DNA of 37,547 bases, from NCBI GenBank assembly GCA_035289305.1, contig DATDXN010000004.1:1-37547 (forward strand), read 5' to 3'. A model generated the notes under the pieces. That model had not been told where the DNA came from. It ran no database searches and worked only from the letters and a program-made list of their open reading frames with translations. The stretch is from DATDXN01 sp035289305. Its GTDB lineage: Bacteria > Patescibacteriota > Microgenomatia > UBA1406 > HO2-37-13b. Positions 1 through 7,016 of this stretch are shown in pieces (within the stretch, counting starts at the first letter, position 1; every line of letters starts with the position of its first letter). Position numbers and translations under genes: made by a program.

Positions 1-102
1 ATTAAATTTACGCGCCAGAACAGCTACGGGAAGCGGGCTTTGTTTTATCTGCCGTCTTATGGCATAATTGGTCTTAGCGTTTTGATGCAGTTTCTGTAAC
101 AT
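1..102 (-). CDS. IS481-like transposase, N-terminal fragment (34 codons in window)
   Basis: The reading frame starts with ATG at 102 and runs off the left edge. The visible residues include KLHQNAKTNYAIRRQIKQS followed by PLPVAVLARKFN. This resembles the start of IS481-family transposases: a short Leu-His-x-Asn-Ala segment, a basic helix, then the first helix of a helix-turn-helix (the xxxVAxLAxxFN pattern). The catalytic DDE domain would lie outside the window. It is too short for the family to be certain. It could also be a remnant, because only the first 102 nt are seen. Confidence 0.55.
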   Translation of the reverse strand, partial: MLQKLHQNAKTNYAIRRQIKQSPLPVAVLARKFN

Positions 103-123
103 TGTTAAGATTATCTCTTAACA
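1..123 (-). mobile_element. End of an IS481-like insertion sequence, cut by the window edge
   Basis: The segment holds the 5' end of a transposase reading off the left edge. Just upstream of its start codon, 103-123 forms a palindrome, TGTTAAGA-5 nt-TCTTAACA, that could be the element tip, since IS481/IS3-group ends usually begin with TGT. Only one end is visible, so neither the partner inverted repeat nor a target duplication can be checked. The outer boundary at 123 is inferred. Confidence 0.5.
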
Positions 124-292
124 ACGTATCGTAGTCAAACATGCATAAGTTCTGTTATGTTATTAAAAATTGAGAAGGAATATGTGTAAAAGTTTTCAAA
201 CAGGCTCTAAAATGACGCTCGACAAAGGAATCCTGGCTTATGAGTATTCCAATGCCTTTAAGCTCATACACAATGCGGTAGTTGAGACTAAC

Positions 293-342
293 GGTTCGAA
301 AGTGGCGAATTTGGCAAAAAATAGAGCGAAGATTTTCGAACC
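293..342. repeat. Inverted repeat with GGTTCGAAA arms
   Basis: GGTTCGAAA at 293-301 is exactly complementary to TTTCGAACC at 334-342, with a 32-nt loop. The arm core GGTTCGAA also occurs in the T-arm of the adjacent tRNA-Gln, so this might be a tRNA-derived remnant or an attachment-like site. That reading is inference only. Confidence 0.45.
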
Positions 343-368
343 TAACGAATTGCCCGATAAATCAACCC

Positions 369-391
369 AAAAGGGGTCTTTGCGACCCTTT
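369..391 (-). terminator. Probable intrinsic terminator of tRNA-Gln
   Basis: Read on minus, AAAGGGTC, a five-base loop, then GACCCCTTTT forms a short GC stem (one bulged C) ending in four T. It lies 9 nt after the tRNA 3' end. The T tract is short, so strength is uncertain. Confidence 0.45.
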
Positions 392-400
392 CGTCCTACT

Positions 401-474
401 TGGCTGCCCAGCTAGGATTCGAACCTAGATAAGCAGATCCAAAGTCTGCTGTCCTACCATTAGACGACCGGGCA
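401..474 (-). tRNA. tRNA-Gln, anticodon TTG
   Basis: The minus strand folds into a full cloverleaf of 74 nt. The 7-bp acceptor stem TGCCCGG/CTGGGCA has one G-T pair. The anticodon stem GCAGA/TCTGC closes the loop CTTTGGA, giving anticodon TTG (Gln). The T arm contains GGTTCGAATCC, and CCA is encoded. No other tRNA is present nearby. Many bacteria charge tRNA-Gln indirectly with GltX followed by GatCAB. A gltX lies 2.3 kb away, but no glnS or gat gene is in the window, so the route cannot be decided here. Confidence 0.95.
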
Positions 475-502
475 AGGATTAAGACGAATAGGTGAATATG
501 AT

Positions 503-531
503 ATTATACCAAAAAAAGTGAAACTTGACAA
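503..531 (-). promoter_or_regulatory. Promoter of tRNA-Gln
   Basis: On minus, TTGTCA (531-526), a 17-nt spacer, and TATAAT (508-503) preceded by TGG, an extended -10. Predicted transcription start is near 496, about 22 nt before the mature tRNA. Its -35 overlaps that of the divergent toxin-antitoxin promoter. Confidence 0.75.
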
Positions 532-560
532 AGTGTACTAAATTTGTTACAATTTTAGTA
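525..560 (+). promoter_or_regulatory. Toxin-antitoxin promoter with palindromic operator
   Basis: TTGACA (525-530), 17-nt spacer, TACAAT (548-553). An imperfect palindrome, TACTAAATTTG-TTA-CAATTTTAGTA, covers 536-560 with 10 of 11 positions paired and sits over the -10 box. That is where a Phd/YefM antitoxin or its toxin complex would be expected to bind for autorepression. The start codon at 567 is only 7 nt from the predicted transcription start, and there is no Shine-Dalgarno sequence. Confidence 0.75.
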
Positions 561-566
561 TATATT

Positions 567-833
567 ATGATAACAGCGAAAAATATCAGCTCGATCTCGG
601 ATTTGCGCTTTAAAACAAAAGAAGTCTTGAAAAAAGCGCAAAAAAGCCCTGTATACGTGTTTTCCCGCAATACTCCCAGGGGGGTACTTTTGTCGTATGA
701 GAACTATCAGGAGTTGTTAAGTGCGCTTGAGGACCACTATGATTCTCTTCTGGCTCAAGAATATGAAAAAGAAGACAAAAACAAAGTGAAATGGATCACT
801 CACGAGGAGATTAAAAAAATGTTACATGTATAA
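567..833 (+). CDS. Type II antitoxin, Phd/YefM family
   Basis: The 88-aa product would neutralise the toxin encoded just downstream and repress its own promoter. The N-terminal half (ITAKNISSISDLRFKTKEVL, then PVYVFSRNTPRGVLLSYENY) has the Phd/YefM pattern: a short beta strand, an SDLR helix, and a strand pair with G-V-L-L-S-Y. The acidic, lysine-rich C-terminus is the usual toxin-binding tail. ATG at 567 is preferred over an upstream TTG at 525, because 525 is the -35 box itself and family members begin at this point. The gene overlaps the toxin by 8 nt, typical of coupled translation. Confidence 0.85.
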   Translation: MITAKNISSISDLRFKTKEVLKKAQKSPVYVFSRNTPRGVLLSYENYQELLSALEDHYDSLLAQEYEKEDKNKVKWITHEEIKKMLHV

Positions 834-1086
834 ACTTCTCTATCATAACAGAGTCGCCAAATTTCTCAAAAAACTCTCGCCGAAAGAGAAAAAACTCGTT
901 ATCGAAAAGCTTGAATTTTTGCAAAAGGATCCTTTTACTCAATTGCTTGATATAAAGAAACTCACCGAAACTACCAAAAACTATCGTTTAAGAATAAGGA
1001 ATATGCGTGTAGTCTTTGAATTAAACAACAAAAATAAAATTATCTTTATCCAAAATATAAATTTTCGCGGAAACGTTTATAATTAA
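826..1086 (+). CDS. Type II toxin, RelE/ParE superfamily
   Basis: This is an 86-aa basic protein whose order of elements fits RelE-like mRNA interferases: MYKLLYHNRVAKFLKKLSP (strand then helix), a second helix rich in Lys/Glu, the central YRLRIRNMRVVFEL strands, and a terminal I-x-x-I-x-F-R-G-x-V-Y strand. Basic residues of the central sheet (R-L-R-I-R, R-V) are those expected to contact RNA in RelE or the target in ParE. Which of the two activities applies cannot be told from sequence alone. It overlaps the antitoxin gene by 8 nt, and a -10 element for era lies at its stop codon. Confidence 0.85.
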   Translation: MYKLLYHNRVAKFLKKLSPKEKKLVIEKLEFLQKDPFTQLLDIKKLTETTKNYRLRIRNMRVVFELNNKNKIIFIQNINFRGNVYN

Positions 1087-1091
1087 AAAAT

Positions 1092-1961
1092 ATGAAAGCA
1101 GGTACCGTGGCTCTGGTTGGACGTCCAAACGTCGGCAAATCAACCCTTGTCAATAATCTCATTGGCCAAAAAGTCGCCATCACTTCTCCCCTCCCCCAAA
1201 CCACCCGCTTCCCTATCTACGGCGTATACAAAGATGAACGGGGAACTATCATTTTTATTGATACGCCAGGCATTTTCAACCGCGCAAAAGATGCACTTTC
1301 CAAAAAGATTAATAAGGCTGCACGACAAGCAGTCACCGATAGCGTTGATCTTGTACTCTATGTCGTTGACCCCACACGCAGACGTGACTTTGAAGAGTCA
1401 AAGGTCATCGGCATTGTCAGAAGCGTTAAAAAACCAACCATTGTCGTTTTCAATAAGGCCGATGTATCGCCCGCCCCCTACATGCCCCATTATATGTTTC
1501 TTCAGGATGAATATAGAGATATTATCCATGTTTCAGCCCTTCAGGCCAAACATTTGAAGCTTTTGATCAACCGTATCTTTGAACTTCTACCCGAACAAAA
1601 AAAGATGGAAGAGAAAGAAGAAGAAAATCGACCCCATCCCACACTTAACATTGACAGTCGCATATTTATCGCAGAGCTTATCCGCGAAAAAGTTTTTCTG
1701 AAAATCCGCAAAGAAGTGCCGTATTCGACAACAGTCGTGGTGGATGATATTAGTGAACGCCCTGATGGAACGACGTATATCAAAGCGCGTATTTTGACGA
1801 CTGACGACCGATACAAGACAATTTTGATCGGCAAAGGCGGACGACGTATCAGAGAAATAGGTATGATGAGCCGCAAAGAACTCGAGGTAGCAACAGGGAA
1901 GAAAGTTTACCTTGATCTTATGGTTGAAACTGACCGGCACTGGGTGCGCGCTTTTTCATGA
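1092..1961 (+). CDS. era: GTPase Era
   Basis: Era is a GTPase that binds the 3' end of 16S rRNA during small-subunit assembly. The 289-aa length is normal. G1 is GRPNVGKS (residues 10-17), G2 lies around QTTR, G3 is DTPG (57-60), and G4 is NKAD (121-124). The C-terminal KH domain carries the IGKGGRRIREIG RNA-binding loop. TATAAT at 1078-1083 lies 8 nt before the ATG and overlaps the toxin stop codon, so era may have its own near-leaderless transcript in addition to read-through from the toxin operon. It converges on mutY with a 14-nt gap. Confidence 0.97.
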   Translation: MKAGTVALVGRPNVGKSTLVNNLIGQKVAITSPLPQTTRFPIYGVYKDERGTIIFIDTPGIFNRAKDALSKKINKAARQAVTDSVDLVLYVVDPTRRRDFEESKVIGIVRSVKKPTIVVFNKADVSPAPYMPHYMFLQDEYRDIIHVSALQAKHLKLLINRIFELLPEQKKMEEKEEENRPHPTLNIDSRIFIAELIREKVFLKIRKEVPYSTTVVVDDISERPDGTTYIKARILTTDDRYKTILIGKGGRRIREIGMMSRKELEVATGKKVYLDLMVETDRHWVRAFS

Positions 1962-1975
1962 TTATCACGGGAGAA

Positions 1976-2794
1976 CTAAAAACCATCAGCAATATGGATG
2001 TGTTTGCGAGTCCGTTTGACAAATCCCTCTTTTTGTAAATCTTCAAGAACTTTGTCTATTCGCTGATCTCCCTGAAGGTTTTTTATCAAATCTGCTTCAT
2101 GTATTTTGCCTTTTTCCATAACAATCTTGAGTATTTTGCCCCGTAGCTCACGCAGCGATCCTGCAAAAGCAGATTGCTTCGCATAGTGATGACTGCCTCG
2201 GGAAGGATTTGTATAGTTTTTTTTCAGCATCGCGCCATAATCCATGAGAGCGAAGTACCACATGCGCGGATTTTTTGCATCAAGTGTTTTTTCGATAAGA
2301 GGTAGAAGTTTGCTGTCTTTTACTGATTTTTTCCCCGTGAAGAAAAAGTGAAGATACACGCTGCGGATATTGGTCTCTATAAAGACGACTGGTTTATTGA
2401 ATGCAAATGCCGCAATTGCGCACGCTGTGTTTTTGCCAACTCCCGGAAGCTCTGTGAGCTTATTAATTTCCGCAGGAAAATGACCTGAAAAACGCTCCAC
2501 CACCATGCGCGCGCTGCGGATAAGATACATGGCCCTGCGATTGTATCCCAATCCTTGCCAGAGGGAAAATACGTGAGCAAACGTGGCTTTTGCAAGTGAA
2601 TAAATATCAGGAAAAGCCGCGATAAATGCACGATATTTGGCAAGGACACGGTCTACCTGTGTTTGTTGGAGCATCACCTCGGAGACAAATATACGATATG
2701 GATCCTGCGTATCTCTCCACGGCAATACACGCCTATTGTGTGCAAAATATGTGTAGATACGCTCCCGGAATTTTTTAATCAACGCAGTATTCAT
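1976..2794 (-). CDS. mutY: A/G-specific adenine glycosylase, cluster-less short form
   Basis: This enzyme removes adenine mispaired with 8-oxoguanine. Residues 39-47 contain the MutY signature (EVMLQQTQV, with the catalytic Glu39). The helix-hairpin-helix is LPGVGKNTACAIAAF (116-130). Where MutY normally has the catalytic Asp in LDGNVKR, this protein reads IETNIRS with Glu140. The only cysteine is in the HhH, so the [4Fe-4S] loop is absent. At 272 aa it also lacks the NUDIX-like 8-oxoG domain; the last 60 residues look like a small winged helix. The start overlaps the gltX stop by 4 nt. Substrate is assigned from family, with some doubt because of Glu140. Confidence 0.85.
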   Translation of the reverse strand: MNTALIKKFRERIYTYFAHNRRVLPWRDTQDPYRIFVSEVMLQQTQVDRVLAKYRAFIAAFPDIYSLAKATFAHVFSLWQGLGYNRRAMYLIRSARMVVERFSGHFPAEINKLTELPGVGKNTACAIAAFAFNKPVVFIETNIRSVYLHFFFTGKKSVKDSKLLPLIEKTLDAKNPRMWYFALMDYGAMLKKNYTNPSRGSHHYAKQSAFAGSLRELRGKILKIVMEKGKIHEADLIKNLQGDQRIDKVLEDLQKEGFVKRTRKHIHIADGF

Positions 2795-4203
2795 CTCGCA
2801 AGCAGATTTTTAATTCTATCCAAACATTCTGTTTTCCCCAAAATCTCCATTGATTCGTTAAGCGGTGGAGAGATTTTCTTACCGGTTATTGCAACGCGCA
2901 AAACCATGAAAAACTCGCTCGCTTTGACATTATTTTCTTTTGCTACTACCTGCATATGCTCGCCAATCGAGTCAGCTCGCCAATCATGAGTTTTTTCTAT
3001 TCCATCGTGTATTTTATGTAATAGATTTTGTTTTGAAGAAAGGTCGGTTTCATATTTTTGCGGTGGCGTGAAAAAAAACTCACAAAGGGGTAGATAATCA
3101 GATAACTTTTTAATCCTCTCTTGTATTAAGGGAATAGTTTTTGCAATAAGATTTATATCATATTTTCTCTCATAAAAATTGAAGACTTTGGACTTTAGAC
3201 TTTCGACTTTGGACTGACGAATGTATTCACCATTGAGCCACTCGAGCTTTGCAATGTTAAAACGAGCTCCCACTGAATGAATTTTTGTTCTGTCAGTAAA
3301 CGATTTCACAAATTCTTCAAGGGTAAAAATCTCCCCTTTCGGGTGGTTGTATACAAGATTTGCTAGATAGTTTAATATTGCTTCCGGTAAAAATCCCTGC
3401 TTCTTGTACCAGCTTACTGCAGCGTGGCTATGACGTTTGCTCAACTTAGAACCATCGGGATTCCTCAGTAACGGCGTGTGTAAATAAGAAAGCGGTTTGT
3501 CATCCCACCCAAAGTATTGACGAAGTAAAACATGCTTTGGCGTCGAGCTGATCCATTCCTCGCCTCTAATTACTTGGGTTATTTCCATATCATGGTCATC
3601 TACGACAACGGCTAAATGATACGTAGGAAACTTGTCTGACTTGAGAATAACTTGATCGTCAATAAGTTCCGTTTTAAACTGAATTATTCCTCTAATATCG
3701 TCTCTAATATCTAGGGTTGACTTATCATAAATAATTTTCATTCTGATTACGTAAGACTCTTTCTTTATTCTTTCTTTCACTTCAGTGGAACTTAAAGTTC
3801 GACATCGACCATCATACATAGGAGGTTTACCCGCTGCCTGCTGTTGTTTACGCATTTGCTCAAGATCTTCAGGCGAACAAAAACAATAATATGCTTTTTT
3901 TTGCTCAACTAACCATTGAGCTCTTTCTTTATATCGAGGTAATTTTTCTGATTGACGATACGGTGGATATGGACCACCATGCTTAGGACTTTCATCGGGG
4001 ATAAGACCGAACCACTCTAACGCTTCGAAAATTGCTTCTTCAGCGCCTTTGACATATCGATTCCGATCGGTATCTTCAATCCGAACAATAAATTGACCTT
4101 TCGGTTTTGCATTTTTGGCAATGGCATAATTGATAAGTGCTTGAAAGATCGTACCAATATGAGGAAAACCCGTCGGAGATGGAGCAATACGTGTACGTAC
4201 CAT
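2791..4203 (-). CDS. gltX: Glutamyl-tRNA synthetase
   Basis: This class I synthetase charges tRNA-Glu, and possibly tRNA-Gln if non-discriminating. The HIGH-like PHIGT follows the start (APSPTGFPHIGT), and the KMSKS equivalent is SKLSKRHS. A zinc-binding region (CFC followed by YDGRC) is present as in many GluRS. The 470-aa length is normal. Between the catalytic and anticodon-binding parts the segment QSKVESLKSKVFN is encoded by a 7-nt tandem repeat. On minus, TGG-TATAAT (4218-4213) lies 9 nt before the ATG. With mutY it forms a two-gene operon. The synthetase could serve the tRNA-Gln at the left of the window, but this is not demonstrable. Confidence 0.97.
   Translation of the reverse strand: MVRTRIAPSPTGFPHIGTIFQALINYAIAKNAKPKGQFIVRIEDTDRNRYVKGAEEAIFEALEWFGLIPDESPKHGGPYPPYRQSEKLPRYKERAQWLVEQKKAYYCFCSPEDLEQMRKQQQAAGKPPMYDGRCRTLSSTEVKERIKKESYVIRMKIIYDKSTLDIRDDIRGIIQFKTELIDDQVILKSDKFPTYHLAVVVDDHDMEITQVIRGEEWISSTPKHVLLRQYFGWDDKPLSYLHTPLLRNPDGSKLSKRHSHAAVSWYKKQGFLPEAILNYLANLVYNHPKGEIFTLEEFVKSFTDRTKIHSVGARFNIAKLEWLNGEYIRQSKVESLKSKVFNFYERKYDINLIAKTIPLIQERIKKLSDYLPLCEFFFTPPQKYETDLSSKQNLLHKIHDGIEKTHDWRADSIGEHMQVVAKENNVKASEFFMVLRVAITGKKISPPLNESMEILGKTECLDRIKNLLAR
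3184..3215. repeat. Heptanucleotide tandem repeat inside gltX
   Basis: GACT recurs at 3184, 3191, 3198, 3205 and 3212, giving a 7-nt unit GACTTTN about 4.6 times. Since 7 is not a multiple of 3, successive units are read in different frames (SKVESLKSKVF on minus). Gain or loss of one unit would frameshift an essential gene. Confidence 0.9.
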
Positions 4204-4207
4204 AGCA

Positions 4208-4237
4208 TTGACATTATACCAAAGATGAGAGTATTAT
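4208..4237 (+). promoter_or_regulatory. Promoter of the first metzincin-like gene, overlapping the gltX promoter
   Basis: TTGACA (4208-4213), an 18-nt spacer and TATTAT (4232-4237), followed by 6 nt and the ATG at 4244. The predicted transcription start falls on or next to the start codon. The opposite-strand gltX -10 box (4213-4218, TATAAT) shares a base with this -35, so the two promoters probably exclude each other. Confidence 0.7.
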
Positions 4238-4243
4238 GAAAAA

Positions 4244-7015
4244 ATGAAACAAAACATACGAATCGTCACATTAATTTCATTTTTGATGATCAGTGTTGTA
4301 CTGCTGATACTCACCCTCATCGCAAATAGAAAACAACAAACATATCAATCGAAAGCACAAGAAATACCTTCTCCTCCGGTTGAACAAACTGCCACCGTAT
4401 CTGCACAACTTATGAAACTGCGAGGAGAGATAGAGGAAAAGAATACGGGTATTTTAGGTGTTCTTGAGGAATATAAACAAGGAGATGCACTAAAAAAACA
4501 AGAACTGATTCCTCTACTCTCTCAAAAAGCACGAGAAAGAACAACGACACTTCTGGCGCTTCTTGAAGAAAGTCCGAGAGAAGTTTATACGCATGCTTTT
4601 ACCCAAGATACCTTATCACAATTTCCGCAAGAAACACAAGCTATTCTTGAAAAGAGAGTAACAACGACGGGAACGGTCAATACCTATATATTTGATAATT
4701 TTGAAGAGAATACCTCTTTCGAAACTGCAACATTTGTTGAGGAGAAAACAGATGAGGAGATGAATTTTTATGCAGTACAAGATAATCCTATCTCTTTTCT
4801 TTCAGGTACGGTGATCAATGTTAATAATGCCGTAAAACTACAAGAGCCTATACAACCAGAGTCACTTTCTTCCAACAATGGTCTTATTAAACCTGTTTTT
4901 GCGCAGGATTTCGTAGGAAGCGATCTCCGAACAATATTAAGTATTATTACCATAGATTTTGTCTACATAAAAACACAAAACTTTGAGACAATTGGCCCAC
5001 AAAGCATTTTGTTTATTCTTGCGATAGATTCTGATATTTTAAACTCCGATCTTATTCCTCCTTCTCCTGAAATAGTTTCGGAAAAAATTAATAAATACAC
5101 GAAAAAATTTTATGAGAAAATTTCATACAATAAACTAAGACTTATGCCCACGATATATCCCCGATGGCTCCCTATTGATCTCCATCCTCAACAATTCACT
5201 GATTTTGAACAGCGTTATAAATATGCCAGTAAGAAACAACTAATGCAGTTGGCTTTGGAAAACAATATAAATATTGGACAATACCAACGCTTATTTTTTA
5301 TTCTTGCAACAAATAAAAAAAGCCCTTATTACGGTGGATATGCAAGTATAGGCGGAAAAGATATTACAACGGTCAACGGTAAATACGTATTGAGCGGCTC
5401 AATTGCTGTTGGACTATATTATTTTAATGATCCTGACTATCTTTTTACAAGAGTAATTCCTCATGAGATCGGTCATAATCTGGGCGCAGCACATGCAGGC
5501 TCGATAGGATTTTGTGGTCTCTCTATACTAGAATCAAATCTACAACGGTATTTTGTTGATCAAAAAATCGGTGAGATCGGCATAAAAAATGGAACTATCC
5601 CATGCAAATATGTCGAATATGGTAATCCTTTTGATGTTATGGGAAGGGGGGGAGTTGATAAAGATAATGATTTTAATCCGTTTATTAAGAGAAAATTCGG
5701 ATGGCTTAGTAATGATCAAATTATCGATATAGATCAAGAAAAACCCAATGGCACCTATACAATACAAAAATATAATGATTATGCAACTCAAAAGAATTTT
5801 CCAAATGCTGTACAAATCAGTGTTAAAAATAGTGAAGAACAAAATTATTACTTATATTACAGAAATGTATCCTATGACACAAATTTAGATCTAGGTGAAT
5901 TTAATCTCGACAAGAACAATGTCGATTCTTTGGCGGTTGATTTTGAACTATTTCCACAAAAATTATATGATAACCAACATTATCTAGAACGTACTATTCT
6001 TTTAAAACCACCAGCTTCGTCCAGATATCTCATGTCTCCTTTGGGAAGTGAAAAAAATACATTTACACTAGTAGGCTTTCCTATCGGACAAAAATTTACT
6101 GACAATGTACATAACCTTGTTATTACGGTAGAAAAAGCAAATAAAAAAGAGGGAACGCTTACTTTCAGCATTTCTTCATGTGATGAAAAACCATCTGTCA
6201 TTTATTCAACTGGACAAGCTGGTTTGTACACTGCTTCAGTGAATGTTTTTGAAAATGATCTATTAAAACAAGGTGTATTGACGCATTCACTATCAATCTT
6301 TATAGAAGAAAAATCAGAATGTGAAAAAAATATCTACAGTTTCACTTCTTCTCAAGAAATGACCCAAGGAACATTACGAGTAGATCCTCCCCATTTTGCA
6401 CAGCAACAAATAGAATTTTATAAACTACATCCTTTTGATTACATGAAGACAAACACTCTAACAACAAATGTACGAATTTTTGAACCAACTCCTATTGATA
6501 CCAAACTTTTTTTCAAAGTATCGAAAAATAAAGAATCAGGAGAAACAATGACAACTACCAATGGAGCTGTCGAATATCATCTTGTTCCCAGCACAGAGGA
6601 ATATAAAAATGATCTTGAGCCAAATCTTTTGTTTGTAAAAAACTTAAATGATCCACAACGGTTATATAACATACAGGTAAAAAAAGGAGAAAAACTCATA
6701 TTGAAAGCTTCTTTACGGAATAACTCAAGAAATCCGTCTGGCAATAAAAGCAGAGATTTTCAGGTGAAATGGAGTATCCTCGATGAAAAAGGAAATAATC
6801 AAATCCCTCCTTTTTTCAAGCGGGTTGACGGTATTTCACCACAAGGTAGTACATCGCAGGAGTTTGAATGGGCCGTGCCCGACGACGTTATACCTGGAGA
6901 TTATCGCGTCGTTTTTGAAGCTGATCCACGGGGAAGGATTGAGGAGTTTAATGAAAATAATAATCAGATATGGAGAGATTTCACCGTAGTTGAAGATAAT
7001 GAAACAAAACAATAA
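4244..7015 (+). CDS. Membrane-anchored metzincin-like protease with C-terminal CARDB-like domain (copy A)
   Basis: The 923-aa protein has an N-terminal anchor (residues 8-28), then the motif QQTYQSKA (31-38), a Lys/Glu-rich helical stretch to about 150, and a zinc-protease domain with HEIGHNLGAAH at 407-417 and a Met-turn YGNPFDVMG (Met466). This is the metzincin pattern HExxHxxGxxH, closest in look to M11/M12-like families. The last 100 residues (ending near RGRIEEFNENNNQIW) resemble a CARDB-type immunoglobulin-like domain. The catalytic part is predicted to be extracellular. Its two ends are almost identical in DNA to copy B at 8675-11188, while the middle differs. The substrate is unknown; surface or partner-cell proteins are a guess. 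Confidence 0.8.
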   Translation: MKQNIRIVTLISFLMISVVLLILTLIANRKQQTYQSKAQEIPSPPVEQTATVSAQLMKLRGEIEEKNTGILGVLEEYKQGDALKKQELIPLLSQKARERTTTLLALLEESPREVYTHAFTQDTLSQFPQETQAILEKRVTTTGTVNTYIFDNFEENTSFETATFVEEKTDEEMNFYAVQDNPISFLSGTVINVNNAVKLQEPIQPESLSSNNGLIKPVFAQDFVGSDLRTILSIITIDFVYIKTQNFETIGPQSILFILAIDSDILNSDLIPPSPEIVSEKINKYTKKFYEKISYNKLRLMPTIYPRWLPIDLHPQQFTDFEQRYKYASKKQLMQLALENNINIGQYQRLFFILATNKKSPYYGGYASIGGKDITTVNGKYVLSGSIAVGLYYFNDPDYLFTRVIPHEIGHNLGAAHAGSIGFCGLSILESNLQRYFVDQKIGEIGIKNGTIPCKYVEYGNPFDVMGRGGVDKDNDFNPFIKRKFGWLSNDQIIDIDQEKPNGTYTIQKYNDYATQKNFPNAVQISVKNSEEQNYYLYYRNVSYDTNLDLGEFNLDKNNVDSLAVDFELFPQKLYDNQHYLERTILLKPPASSRYLMSPLGSEKNTFTLVGFPIGQKFTDNVHNLVITVEKANKKEGTLTFSISSCDEKPSVIYSTGQAGLYTASVNVFENDLLKQGVLTHSLSIFIEEKSECEKNIYSFTSSQEMTQGTLRVDPPHFAQQQIEFYKLHPFDYMKTNTLTTNVRIFEPTPIDTKLFFKVSKNKESGETMTTTNGAVEYHLVPSTEEYKNDLEPNLLFVKNLNDPQRLYNIQVKKGEKLILKASLRNNSRNPSGNKSRDFQVKWSILDEKGNNQIPPFFKRVDGISPQGSTSQEFEWAVPDDVIPGDYRVVFEADPRGRIEEFNENNNQIWRDFTVVEDNETKQ
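4268..4346 (+). repeat. 79-nt exact duplicate, N-terminal anchor block (copy A)
   Basis: Identical base for base to 8699-8777. It encodes the membrane anchor and the start of the QQTY motif. Identity extends to synonymous positions. Confidence 0.9.
6471..6591 (+). repeat. 121-nt exact duplicate, pre-CARDB block (copy A)
   Basis: Identical base for base to 10671-10791. Flanking codons diverge at once on the left side, which marks a sharp edge. Confidence 0.9.
6731..6999 (+). repeat. Near-identical duplicate, CARDB-like block (copy A)
   Basis: This matches 10922-11183 with only scattered single-base differences, including an exact run of more than 90 nt. It encodes the C-terminal beta-rich domain. 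Confidence 0.85.
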
Positions 7016-7016
7016 C

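Larger units (their letters stand above)
124..400. other. Gene-poor spacer between the IS end and tRNA-Gln
   Basis: I see no convincing gene here. An open frame of 81 codons exists at 170-415 but it runs into the 3' end of the tRNA gene and resembles nothing I know. The spacer contains an inverted repeat (293-342) and a probable terminator for the tRNA (369-391). Confidence 0.6.

Noticed and set aside
170..415. Open frame of 81 codons
   Set aside because: It reads into the tRNA-Gln gene, has no recognisable similarity, and covers an inverted repeat and a terminator-like hairpin.
479..670. Minus-strand open frame over the antitoxin promoter
   Set aside because: It overlaps the antitoxin gene and both promoters, with AT-rich composition producing Phe/Ile runs; a shadow.
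3184..3215. CRISPR-like array
   Set aside because: The unit is 7 nt with no spacers; it is a microsatellite-type tandem repeat. I found no CRISPR array in the window.
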